From positions 66,543,216 through 66,607,215 of the forward strand of contig NC_088171.1 of assembly GCF_028769735.1 (NCBI RefSeq): DNA of 64,000 nt. Reading direction: 5' to 3'. Below the pieces are notes generated by a model. That model did not search any database and had not been told where the DNA came from. It worked only from the letters and a program-made list of their open reading frames with translations. This DNA is from Zonotrichia leucophrys gambelii. Lineage: Eukaryota > Chordata > Aves > Passeriformes > Passerellidae. Shown here in pieces: positions 1 to 10,751 of the stretch. The position numbers and the translations under genes were made by a program. Every line of letters starts with the position of its first letter. The stretch's first letter is position 1.

Positions 1-335
1 TTGCTTGGGGCTCAGGGAGGTTCAACCACGGTTCAAGGTTCGAGCAGACAAGGCTGCAGGCAACATAAATGGTACAAGGAAGCATTACCTCTTTTTGACA
101 TCCAGAACCTAATTGTTCTCACTCTTTCTGGGAAGGATGCATTTTTTTCTGTTCAGTCTGAGACTTCTGTGGGATTGGGATCTCACATTCTTCTTTCTTA
201 GCCTGTTCTCTGTTCAATTAGGTAGAAATCAGACTCCATATTTATTCTTATTTAAGCAATGAGTATCTGTGGATACACATCTCTAAAATAAACATCCAAA
301 CATTAGAAAGCTTATTTTTCATTAATTTTATGTAG

Positions 336-340
<5 letters not shown>

Positions 341-369
<29 letters not shown>
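341..369. repeat. (TA)n microsatellite
   Basis: An uninterrupted alternating TA run of about 28 bases follows a short GTGTG stretch. It is probably length-variable. Confidence 0.95.
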
Positions 370-372
<3 letters not shown>

Positions 373-3257
373 TATCTTTTTTCTGTTACTTTCTAATCTT
401 TTAAAAAATTTTCTTATAGAAAAGTAGCAGGGCTTTAGCTGATAATTTCTCAGGTAATGAATTGGACTTTCACAAAGACTCAGCAAAGAGCCTCTGGATG
501 TAAAAATGAAACTGCTGATGTGAAAATACTATCTGTAGTAACCACTGGAAGCAAACTGCAAAAATTCAGGTGGCTGATCAATGTCTACTTTGCAAAGTAA
601 GAACATAGTCAAGTACAAGCCCTGTGGTCCAAGTGCCTTCTCTCCCTCTTGGAGTCTGACAGTTAACTGCTGTAGCTGAGATTTAGATCAATTACACTTT
701 ATATTGCTGAGATCATGTGTTTTGCGGACAGACAGGCTTGTATCCTACTCACTCTCATCCATCTCAGTCACATTAGGAGCTTCAAAGGTATTAAGGAGCG
801 AGCAAGCCTGACCTTCTTCACAGCCCCAAATGACCTTGGGGAATTTTTTTTTTTTGGTGTTTGTGTGTGGACAACAGACAGCAGGTGAGTCTATGTAGAC
901 AGTATTAGTAAAGCTATATGGCTCTGCAACAAGGCATTTTGGAGAGAAAGAGAATTTCTGAGAAGGTGTTTGTAGGTGCACACTTTTCAGTCCTTGATAT
1001 TGACCTCCAGATTTAAGCTTCTCATGAATCAGTTTAGTAGTTGTGGAAATGGTTAGGCTCAAAGAGAATGAATGCATACATTTTTTATTTTCTCATTAGG
1101 TGCTTAATCTGAAACTGTTTTTAAACAAAACTTTTTGTATTAAATGTAATTTTCTTAACATTCTCTTCTCATACCATTTTGGTTTAACAGCTAAGGCAGA
1201 AAATTGACACACATTTAATATTGTTAATTTAAAAAAAAATCATTTTAAGTTGTAGAAACACCAAACTATTTTTTTTTAATCCATTTATGGCTTAGCCCTA
1301 TTTCCTGAAGTTTTCCTCCAATGTATGCTGGAGTTTTTTTCCATCTCTCACTGTGCTCTGTTTATTATTCTTACAGCTTAGAGTTTTCTTCTTCCTCAGC
1401 TGCCAGTTTGTCAGCTATGATCAAGTGTCAAAACGAAAGCAAGGATAAGCATCAATTACCAAAAATTACGTAGTCAGTTTACATATTCATTAGAAGAAAG
1501 GATTTTTCTCTCAATGCATACCGGATGTGAACTGTAACTAGGCACGTGAGTTGTCTACACACTCATTTTCACATCTGAGATCTAACAGCTAGGTTGGGTA
1601 ATCCAGTATTCACCTGCCAGGCATGGAGTTCTTGCAGTATAGGAGCAATACCTTTAAATCTTTTAATACTGGAGGTTGTTCAAATACCATCTTTTTTGCA
1701 GGAACAACTTTTTAGTCTCTTCTCCATAGGAAGACTGCAATCTCAGGTTACACAATCTTCTACTTTAAATTCTTTAGCATTTTCTTCTCTCCCTCTCCTT
1801 CACTTTATTTTTTCTGAACAAAATGATGGGTATTCTACAAAATCAAAGTTAAAAAAATAGAAGCAGGACTGTAATTACTTTTAATGTTGCTGCCATGAAA
1901 TGAAGTATTTTCTTTATTATGAGGAAAAATAAATGATACCTTTGATACTTTAGAATCTCCTTTTCACTTCACAGTTAGGAGAAATTATTTTTCGCAATTC
2001 ATAATTTTTTTCAGTGTATAATTTGATTTTCTTTTTCAGTATGAAAATGAATTGTAGACAAGCATATATTCTCCATTAGAAATAGAAAAAGTGAGTGAGG
2101 TAAACTGGCAGTTCTCAAGGTTTTTTAAGTCACTACCCAGATTTCTATTTGTCTCCCCACTACACAGATTTGTCTTTGTCCCTCCACTTATTTGTGGGGT
2201 ATACACTGTGGACATCCTTGCTGCAAATCATTCTGAGCCCACTCTAGAAATGTGAGATTTCCTTCATGCTCAAATGTACTGGAATTTTTAAGAACTATAT
2301 TTAAAGTGCTTCTTCTGCAGCCTGTTTGGCCCATTTGATGCCAGTTGGGTCTGCCTAGTACAGATTAGTCTGCTGACATGGGAGAAAAATCAAGCAAAAT
2401 CTCAGTGTTTTGTACCTATGGGTTGTCCATTTCCACCTTGGCCTCTCTGACAACCTTCAGGCTGAAGTAGATCCCTGAGTTCATAACAAGACTTTGGAAA
2501 GTCCTTTGTGGTTGCTTCAGCATGAAAGCACAACTCTGTGGATCTGGTGGCAGGAATGTGGGCTTATGCTGGTTTGGGCAATGATGCTGTTATTCTTTCA
2601 CTTGGTGAGTGGAGACTGAAATCGTAAACTAATGCTTTCCACATAGACGATAGGGAGAACAGCTGCTGCCTTGAGGAAAAATCAAAACATTTCACTTCTA
2701 AAATATATTTATAAAGCCATATAAATGTATTTTTCATTTTGTGTACCTGGGAATAGCTAAGTCCAAGCATAGTTAGGGGTAGACTTGCTGAAATATTGCT
2801 GTGAGACTTGTCATCAAGCCCTTCCTAGTGTTTGGGTCACTTTGGCACCTGCAGTCTTAGGACTTTTAAGCTTGCAAATGTAACTCAAACTCAGACTAAA
2901 TGCATTGTGAGCATACTCCTTTAGAGATTTGTACCTCTGACATGCAGCTCTGTTGAGACTGGCAGCAAGCTTGCTAATTTTTACCAGTTGTGGTAGACTG
3001 TTTCAATGTCTTTTACCCTTTATATAAAGCCAGTCTGCTCAAATGCCTGTATTTTTTGTGTTTAAAGCCATTGAACCTTTCCTAAATGGTAAAATCATGT
3101 ATTCCCCCTACTTTTCTTAAACGTTTCCAGAACGCACCATTGGACTGCAGCTCTGTACATATTCCTAATTTCATTCTGTCTGAAAGCCATAGAGATGTCC
3201 TGCAATTCTTTTCCCTGCCCCTGAAATATCTAGAGCACTTCTTGATGTCTTCAGGGC

Positions 3258-3287
3258 TCAATTTCTTATTTCTCAATTTCTTATTTC
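3258..3287. repeat. Perfect 15-bp tandem duplication
   Basis: The unit TCAATTTCTTATTTC occurs twice, at 3258-3272 and 3273-3287, with no mismatch. Confidence 0.9.
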
Positions 3288-5280
3288 TCTGTTTGTAGAA
3301 GGAGTGGAGAAACTCCTGGGTGTGGATGAGTGTGAGAGCAGAATTTTGGTAATCCCTGGCTGGCCACTGGTCCTTTGGGATAGTGTCACCATCCCATGCC
3401 ATGCAGAGCAGCCTGTAATAACTCCTGCCTCTTTTGGGTATGAAGGCAGAAGAAAGGGAATATATGACTTTCTTCCATAACTTACTCCCCTGTAAAAGGA
3501 TTTTAAAGAATCTTTGGGGAAAAATTTATGTCTCAGATTCGCACACGTGAATCTCACTGAGCTCACAGAAGGCCAAGCGAGTGCATGCATTAACAGACAA
3601 AATATGGCTTTTAATCTTTAACAGAAATTAATATAAAATATGTAATTACATTACTGTATAATGGGATATTTTTAATACTTTGTTAAAAATACTCCCCAAA
3701 CTGAAATAAAAAAACAACATAATATCCCAGGCCTCCGTCTGTTAATGGCCTATCTTCACTAATGCACATCTCACCTTTGATGCTGTTTGTAAATGTGCTT
3801 TTGTGCTTTGAAATTCAGTAAAATATTTGTACTTAATGAAATACTAGCCAAAGCACCTTCCTGTCCTCACGTCTGTCCATGTTTGAGAATGGCATCATAT
3901 TTGGAAGAGAAATATACATACTTGTCCTGGCCATCTGCAGGGCCTCCGCTGTGACCAGGCCTTTTCTGCTACTACACAAAACCCAACTCTGATGGCTCAG
4001 CACTCATTCCATGGACCTGCAAGCACAGAGACTTCCAGCACGTGCTTACATTCCTGAGCCTGCAGGTTTCCCAGCACTTCTTGTAGCTATTTCCTGAAAG
4101 AGTGTGATGGATTAAAAACCTCTGCTGACATAGACCTCTCAGGGGTGTGCAGGACTGACAGCTTGGAGGTGGCTCCCCAGGGTCTATTGACACCTTGAAA
4201 CTGCTGCAGTTGCATCAACCTGTGAGTGGGTGGTAATGAAAGGCAATGAACCTCAACCAGAGGCATCTTGGCTTTCATTTTACCTGCCCGAAATTCTCAG
4301 TGTGTTGGTCTGACATAAATGTTCACCGAAATCTGAAGCAGCTTCTGCCTGGAAAGGTTCCTACAAACAGAAAAACAAGCCCAAGGGTGAGCAAGTGGTA
4401 TTGAGCAGAGTCTGCCTGAGACAAGTTCTTAGGAGGAACAGCAAACTCTCCTATTTCTTCATCAGAGAAATAGCACAATGAAGAAGAAATTAACATAAGG
4501 CCTTTCCAGGTCTCTATTGCTCTGTCAAATTGCAAATAAAAGGGAGGTAAACTGTAAGATCCACTTCATCAAGGTAACAGTCTTAGGTGAATAGGATCGT
4601 TGTGTCTTCTCAGAACAAGCATTAACATGTTTCCAACTGAAATGAGGTCTGGTCTTTTTCCCTGTTCTCCAGTCTGTTGGTTACACAAGAGACCTTTCTC
4701 CTGAAAGGTTTCCTTAAGTCTTCCCAGTTGTAAAACTGGATTTGTTCCCCATTTTGTACTGGAGCATCTCTATTTTTCGGCTGAAATGTTTGGTATGTGT
4801 TCACCTTTAGACAGAAACAGAGGCTAGAACCTTTCCATCTGGTCCTTTAGCTGAGATTTTATGAAGTCGTGAACAATGAAGCGAAGGGTAACAATAGAAA
4901 CATACATGCAGCCCTTACCATGAAAAGATCTTGCATTTTAGCAACAACAAAATATGTATTTTTTACAGTATTTCTATTTTCTTGATTCTCAAAGTCTAAT
5001 AGACTAAATATTTTTTTGCTATTAAGCTTCATAGATTATAGCTGAAGTCATAATATTCTATGAAAAGCCATCTATCTCAATGAGTTTTGATTGGAATTTT
5101 ATTGTTTAGTTGACTGTATCAGGTGCTGTTTATTCCATTCAGATCCACAAGTAAAAAACATTTATTATTGTTTTTGGTGACACTAATTTGGTGTGCAAAA
5201 TGATGTTTTTGGTCCCCTGCCCATCTCCTTAAAGAGTATTGACTAAAATTTTGCTGAAAAAAATAAAGCAGCAGAGAAAT

Positions 5281-5310
5281 AACAAACAAACAAACAAACA
5301 AAAAAAAACA
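5281..5310. repeat. (CAAA)n microsatellite with A-run
   Basis: Four to five CAAA units run into a nine-base A tract. Confidence 0.95.
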
Positions 5311-5633
5311 GGATCCACAAACAAACAACTAAAATGACAAAAAACACCCTGGAAACCGAAACTCTGTTTTTTCATGCCTTGTTAAACTATTAGAAAATAT
5401 TTATTTGCAGCAAATTGCTACAGAGGTAGAAGTGAGGAACAGAATGCTATAGCTTATAGAAAAGTATTGACATAGCTGGAGATCAGGTACATTCCTTAGC
5501 ACCCATCCCCTGTCCTCTTTGTAGTGGGAGATATTCCTGCAGTGCTTTGGAGGTGAGAGAAGCTGAAACCAAAGGACTCTCTACATAATGCTGTATTACA
5601 ATGAACCTTTTCAATGTGTTAATACAGTAAAAT

Positions 5634-5692
5634 CCCTGTTATCTGAATTCCATATTCTTCAATTACCATAGCTTGTGATTCAGATAAATGGG
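5634..5692. repeat. Imperfect inverted repeat, possible DNA-transposon remnant
   Basis: CCCTGTTATCTGAATTCC (5634-5651) is mirrored by GATTCAGATAAATGGG (5677-5692). The reverse complement of the second arm shares TTATCTGAAT with the first. The TTATCTGAATTCC wording recalls Tigger-like mariner termini, but the block is too short to assign. Confidence 0.35.
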
Positions 5693-6849
5693 AATCACCA
5701 AGATATGAACTTGCACTGTATACTAACTCACTGGATATTAATCTCTTTCTTACATTATGTATATAAACTGCAGCATGATTTGGCACATAAACACAGTAGG
5801 TTTAGTTTATTTTAGAAATTCTGTGCAAATTATATCTTGCACCAAAAAAATGCATTCAAGTTATATCTTAAGGTATAAATCTGAATTAATATTAACCAGG
5901 CTTTATATGTTCAAGTTTGTAAGCATATCCTAGCAGATTCATCAGAAAGAAGGCTAGTCAGTACAGATGAAAAATAAGAAATTATTATCTCTGTTGCAGC
6001 ACACAAAGAAGTGAAGATAGGATCTACTTTCATTCTTTTCCAGCTGCTAGAAGATTTTAGATAGCATTTTGGATAGCTTCTTTCTTCTATTTATATTAGA
6101 GAATGGAGTAGAGAAAGTCTTGGGGCAACTGAAGCCCTATGGTAAATTGATTAAAGTAGATGTAGGTAGATAATTTGTGAATTTTGTTCCTGGCACTACA
6201 ACAAGTGACAATGCTGAAGGTAGCTTTTCTGAACATCAGAAGTGCAGATAAAGTTTTTTGTTTTGTGTGATGGTTTAGTTGGATGCAGTACTGCTCTTTA
6301 AAGATAATGTCAGCCTCATTAAACATGGGTGTACATTACCACTTCGATCTATAGCTTCTGCCCATCTTCACGGTTAGCATTTGGTTGCTGCTGAATGCTT
6401 ATTTTATTTTTAGGTTTAGCTTGTTCATGCAGCTGAAGTTTATCTAAGCTTGGCTTTTTTTTCTGAAAGAAAACACTCATACTTGGAATCCAGAGTACCT
6501 CATGCTCTTTTGACGCTGTGCTATCTCTTTGCTGGCTGTCAAGGATGGGAAGGGCCATAGGTATTGCCCCCTGTAGAATGGGTGAATCAGGAGTGTTTGG
6601 TTTTGAGGTGGGAAAAAAGTGCCATCCAATCCTGGTACTCATTTTGATGCTCAAAGATGACATAAAAGCTGCACGCCAGGAAGGAATGCCCACTGAGGAG
6701 GAAGAAAGCAGCCCTGCACTCCTCTGTGATTGGGACTGACTGTGTTGTTGCTGGGTGGAACAGCGTAATGCTGCTGCTGCTCCTGCTCCAGCACTGTGAT
6801 GTTTCTGTTCCAGATTGTGCTGACTCACATCCAAGAAAATATGATACAC

Positions 6850-6894
6850 AGATATAATGCACTGTAACTCTTTTCCTTCCCCCCCGTAACCTCG
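6850..6894 (+). other. Putative non-coding first exon of the C1orf216-like gene (3' end at 6894)
   Basis: A consensus splice donor (CTCG|GTAAGT) has its GT at 6895-6896. It lies 585 bp upstream of the acceptor at 7479/7480, giving a short, plausible intron. The 5' boundary shown is arbitrary because no TATA box or CpG island marks the transcription start. An exact octamer motif (ATGCAAAT, 7306-7313) lies within the inferred intron. This is inference from splice consensus alone. Confidence 0.4.
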
Positions 6895-7479
6895 GTAAGT
6901 GTTTGGTTTCTTTTTCCTCTCTTTGGCTAGCGTGGTGCTAATATAGCTTTACTGTTAGAATTAATAGGAGGGGGAAAGGCAACCTTGTAAACAAACTGGT
7001 AGCAGACAGATTAATCTTGGAGAGGGCATTTAAATGCAACCTGCTGTTTGTGGTACGTCCACCTCCCTTTAAAGATGATCAATCCAAATAACTCGCCCAT
7101 CTCTACAAACGACACTTGTTAGAGCTGTGTTCTTAAATGGGAGAAGTGCTTACAATGCCCATTTACAACTGTATTCTGTTTAATTAGTCAGCACAGCCAG
7201 TGCTGCAGGGATAGATCACTTGCCTTTAAAGATTTGAGAATGTTAATAGTACAGTATATCATTTTAATTATTATTGGATTAATGTTGTGTCTCGAAGAAC
7301 ATCTAATGCAAATCACAAGAAATGGCCTGAAGTGACCCAAGGGTTGTGCTTTATTAGAAAAGTAATAGGTCCATTGCTTAAATATAAAAAGAGGTTCTTT
7401 CTTCAAATGTCACTCTACACTGGGCTTCTCCATGTGTGTATGTGAAAATGAAATCCTTTTACTTCCACTTTGTCCACAG

Positions 7480-7504
7480 AAAGTTTCTGTAGCTAATGCA
7501 TTAA
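7480..7504 (+). other. Splice acceptor and 5' UTR part of the C1orf216-like coding exon
   Basis: A pyrimidine-rich tract (acttccactttgtccacag) ends in CAG at 7477-7479, so the exon would begin at 7480. The 25 bases to the ATG at 7505 hold an in-frame stop (TAA at 7502-7504), so translation cannot run through from an upstream exon in this frame. This supports the chosen start. The call rests on consensus only; no transcript evidence is available. Confidence 0.6.
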
Positions 7505-8266
7505 ATGGCTGAGAGAGCAGCTGTAATATCGAGAGATGAAGAGAAGATCCAAAACAGCAGTGATGATGAAGACAGGTTTCCTACTCAAGTTGCTGTAACA
7601 GCATCCCCTGGTTGCTCTGCCTGCCCTTCACTAGACAGCCTTGATGAAGACAAGGGAAGCTCAGCAGAGCCAGAAAGACTGTCTGTCCTCTCCAGCAGGG
7701 CAGTGGCGCAGCTAAAAGCCCCGACTGGCCCAGAGATGGTTCGTGGTGGCCAGGCACAGATGACAGTCCGTGCTGTAGATGCATCCTTGGGTGCCTCCTC
7801 ATGCCCTGCAGCAGTTGATAACCTGCTGCCTGTGCACCTTGCCTCCTTGTATGCCAAAAGCCCCTGCTGTGATGGCAAACTGAGCTCAGAGGTGCTGCAG
7901 GTCCCGAGGGTGCCCGGTGAGGCCCTGCAGGCACGGACTGGCACCCAGCAGGCAGGGAATGACACCCAGCAGGCAGGGACTGACACCCAGAGCAGCATGG
8001 CCTCCTGCAGTTTGGGCCGTGTGATTTGGATGAAGACCACAACAGTAATGGAGACCTTAGAAAAGAAGAAGAAGGAGGAAAAGGAGAAGTACCGGCTCCA
8101 GCTAGCAATGTACCGACGGCTCCTGCTGCTGCGCTCCATCAGGAGTTTGCATAGGCAGCTGGAGCAGCAGCAGGCCAGGCTGCAGGAATGCTATGGCACG
8201 GTGATAAATACAAAGAAAGAAGTGTTGAAACACATTTGCCCAACCTCGCCCTCACCTTCGCCGTAA
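7505..8266 (+). CDS. C1orf216-like (UPF0500 family) coiled-coil protein, 253 aa
   Basis: This is the only convincing protein-coding gene in the window. It is clearly more GC-rich than its AT-rich flanks and stays open for 254 codons. An acidic, serine-containing stretch (about 11-25, with SSDDED) is followed by a low-complexity Ser/Ala/Gly/Pro-rich middle. Residues 147-162 hold a 7-residue repeat (TQQAG core). A charged helix spans about 183-243, with an EKEK block, MYRRL at 202-206, an IRSL segment at 212-215 and QQARLQE at 222-228. From memory, this spacing matches the C-terminus of human C1orf216 (about 229 aa). The N-terminal two thirds do not match obviously, so I call it a paralogue or fast-evolving homologue. 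The molecular function of the family is not known to me. The ATG lies 25 bp after a good splice acceptor; its -3 base is T (weak Kozak) but +4 is G. No signal peptide or membrane segment is visible. A nuclear or cytosolic coiled-coil protein is the simplest reading. Confidence 0.8.
   Translation: MAERAAVISRDEEKIQNSSDDEDRFPTQVAVTASPGCSACPSLDSLDEDKGSSAEPERLSVLSSRAVAQLKAPTGPEMVRGGQAQMTVRAVDASLGASSCPAAVDNLLPVHLASLYAKSPCCDGKLSSEVLQVPRVPGEALQARTGTQQAGNDTQQAGTDTQSSMASCSLGRVIWMKTTTVMETLEKKKKEEKEKYRLQLAMYRRLLLLRSIRSLHRQLEQQQARLQECYGTVINTKKEVLKHICPTSPSPSP
7942..7990 (+). repeat. In-frame 21-bp minisatellite inside the C1orf216-like CDS
   Basis: Units at 7942-7962 and 7963-7983 are followed by a partial third unit at 7984-7990. 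The period of 21 bp equals 7 codons and gives the TQQAG(N/T)D repeat at residues 147-162. The two full copies differ at very few bases, so this is a recent expansion that keeps the frame. Copy number may vary between individuals or species. Confidence 0.85.
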
Positions 8267-8412
8267 TCATGTTGCTGCCTGCAGAAATGAGCTTTGCAAT
8301 GCCACCCGAGCCGCCTTGCATGCCATCGGGGTGGTGTCTTTGTGTGCGCCGAGTGGAGAGGAAACAGCAGCAGCAGCAGATCAAGAAGAGAGGAGACAAG
8401 GTACAGCCTTAG
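8267..8412 (+). other. Start of 3' UTR with (CAG)n tract and a possible donor
   Basis: The sequence after the stop stays GC-richer than average for about 140 bp and carries a CAG run at 8365-8379. A good splice-donor-like site, ACAAG|GTACAG, sits at 8400/8401, so an alternative 3' splice in the UTR is possible. The first canonical AATAAA I find downstream is at 11060-11065. The 3' UTR is therefore either long or uses a non-canonical poly(A) signal. Confidence 0.35.
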
Positions 8413-10707
8413 CCCCTGAATTTATTTGGAGGAAAAAGGAGCAAGGGTGAACCTGTGCAAGAAGCTGGCTCCTGATTCCCATTCAAAGCCTCAAGGTGGA
8501 AAAGGATTTTTTTGGCAGATAGGTTTGTAAAAAGGAAAAAGTCACCACAAACTGGGAACCTAGTTTGTCACCTGACCCATAAAGGATGCAAAGTTGCTGC
8601 CTGCTGAACATGTAATATGGTACATCTCCCTTCTACTTTCAGAGCCAACAAAATTTGAACAGAATTAGGGTTTATTTATCTACAAGAATATCCGAATTTA
8701 AAAAATCAGGATATTTGAAACACTTAGGCTAAGACTTGATTATATCTACCAAGCTGCCTGTTTTTCACAAAACTACTATGGACACTGTATGTTTGCAACC
8801 TCTACTTTCCTTTAAAATTAATTCAGATTGATCAGAAATTATTGTGGAAAGGTAGGACAGCCAAACACACACAGGGAAAGAAAGCAAAAGCCTAAGCCTG
8901 ATTTCCTCAGGAAAGTAATGTAAAAACAAGGGCCTTGTAGTCTGACGTTGCACTGGAAACCCAGGCTGGCAGTGCCAGGGGAATGTTCAAGGTCTGCACA
9001 ATTATTAATCTGCTGCTAATTCCCAATGGCACTAGCATCTGCAAATCAAGCATATTTTGTGCCTTACTGCTGTCATTTAATGCAAGTTGGTGACAATTAG
9101 CACTTTTTATCCAGGTGTATCAGACATGTGGAAAACCCTGGAGCGCTGTTTCTCCAATTGCAAGGTTAGGATGCCTGCAGGGAATTTGATGTCAGTATGC
9201 AACAAACACACAGGGGAAATGAAAACAAAAAGATGCAACTTTCTTGTATGCATTTAAAAGGCAATGTGAGTCACTATTATTGAACAGCAAACTGAATAGT
9301 TGAATGTGCTGTTTTAGGATCAGAAGCAAAATATGATTCAAGAAGGAAAGCCACAGAAATATTTCCTATTCTACAATTTCAAGGGATACAGAAATATCTT
9401 TGTTCCCAAATATTTATTTCTGATCATGCCAGCTAGATGAACAGGTTTTGGTGTAGGGTTTTTTCTGCATAAAAAGGCATGTCTGCTTTTAATCATCCTT
9501 TATGAAAATAATGTGCTATATAGAGGAAAAATGTTATTCTCACATTATTTTTGATATATATAGAGGGAGGGGTATGTGGTTGTTAGTGTATGCATGTACA
9601 CACACCTCCCTGTATTCAAGAAGCTATGAAAGGCTGATGCTTCTTTTCCTGTAACAGAAGCAGGAATAATCTCTCAAAATAATCTCTGCTGTCTATGAGG
9701 AGTTTGTTTGATTAGATTCACATGCACACATCTGTGAACAAGGTATTGAAGTAATTCAACAAATGAAGTGCAGCACAACATTGTCATTATTCCGTCTTTG
9801 TATTTCTGTGCACCCAAAAATTATGGAAGCCCCCTGGGTATGCACAACCTTAGACAGGTTCATTCATTTCCTTGGGCCCTTGTGTAGCCTCTCATGCAAC
9901 ACGAACCAGTAACTTTGAATGCAGAATTACCATAGAAACATCCTTGGCATCAAGGAGATATTTGAAGGAGCATCCTCTACTGCCTCATTTGGGGAATTTA
10001 GGTTGCCAGAGGCCTTTAGTGGGCTACAGAAGAGAGCTGCTGGTCACATGTGACTGGGAAACATTACTCCTGAGCTCTGATCCCATCTTGCTCTCTGCTC
10101 AGCCTTCGGAAAGCTGTTGTCTCAGCAATGCAGGTTTCCTAAAGAATGCTTAAATACTAAACTTGCCTCAAAGGTAACCTGTTCTTTCTTCATGTGCCTC
10201 TAGAGAAGGATTCAAGGGGTTGATCATGGTCAAGAGTCCCTCGTGAAGATTTTTTAATTTCTTTCCCCCCATACTTCTTGCACTAGAAAAGCCTTTTTGT
10301 CATTGTTAAGAGTATGAACCAAACACAAGCAAATCAATATGATATCACCTCCTTTGGGCAAAGATATATTGGAGAAGGGTCACATCTCAAAAATATTGCT
10401 GCATTTTGAAACCAAATGTCAAATTGTTCCCTTTAGGAAGACACTCAAAATGAATATTTTTGTTAATGTTAGCCAACTTTTCTTTAGAACTGAAAAAATA
10501 ATTATCTTTTAAAGTGCATTCAGATTGACTGACACTATCATGTAACTTTCCACTGAGATATAATAGATCAATGAAAATATCACCCCACCTCACCAAAATA
10601 CAAAAAAAAGCCGTTAAAACAAAGTAACAGTTTTGCCTCAGTAGCTGCTGAAGTAGAGCACTGTTCTGCATTTGCTGCAAGAGTGCCCTACATTACTGCA
10701 CAGAGCT

Positions 10708-10751
10708 ACCTATAGTGTCATATTTGCATACCTATAGTGTCATATTTGCAT
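10708..10751. repeat. Perfect 22-bp tandem duplication carrying two octamer motifs
   Basis: Units at 10708-10729 and 10730-10751 are identical over all 22 bases. Each ends in ATTTGCAT, the POU-factor octamer (10722-10729 and 10744-10751). Confidence 0.93.

Larger units (their letters stand above)
1..6849. other. Intergenic, no supported gene
   Basis: AT-rich DNA with the (TA)n, the 15-bp duplication, the CAAA tract and the small inverted repeat listed separately. Short open stretches on both strands (the longest other than 6349-6849 is about 110 codons) show no family resemblance. The minus-strand open stretch 6349-6849 is discussed under findings. Confidence 0.7.

Noticed and set aside
745..1077. 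110-codon minus-strand open frame
   Set aside because: No recognisable family, includes a translated poly(T) tract (KKKK), and no supporting splice or poly(A) signals.
7581..8139. Two long minus-strand open frames (175 and 184 codons) across the C1orf216-like CDS
   Set aside because: They overlap the plus-strand gene almost entirely, show Ser/Pro/Cys-rich translations typical of antisense shadows, and have no family match.
8188..8412. 74-codon plus frame overlapping the end of the CDS
   Set aside because: It begins inside the conserved C-terminal helix in another frame and its tail is the CAG run. Use as an alternative C-terminus would need a frameshift for which there is no evidence.
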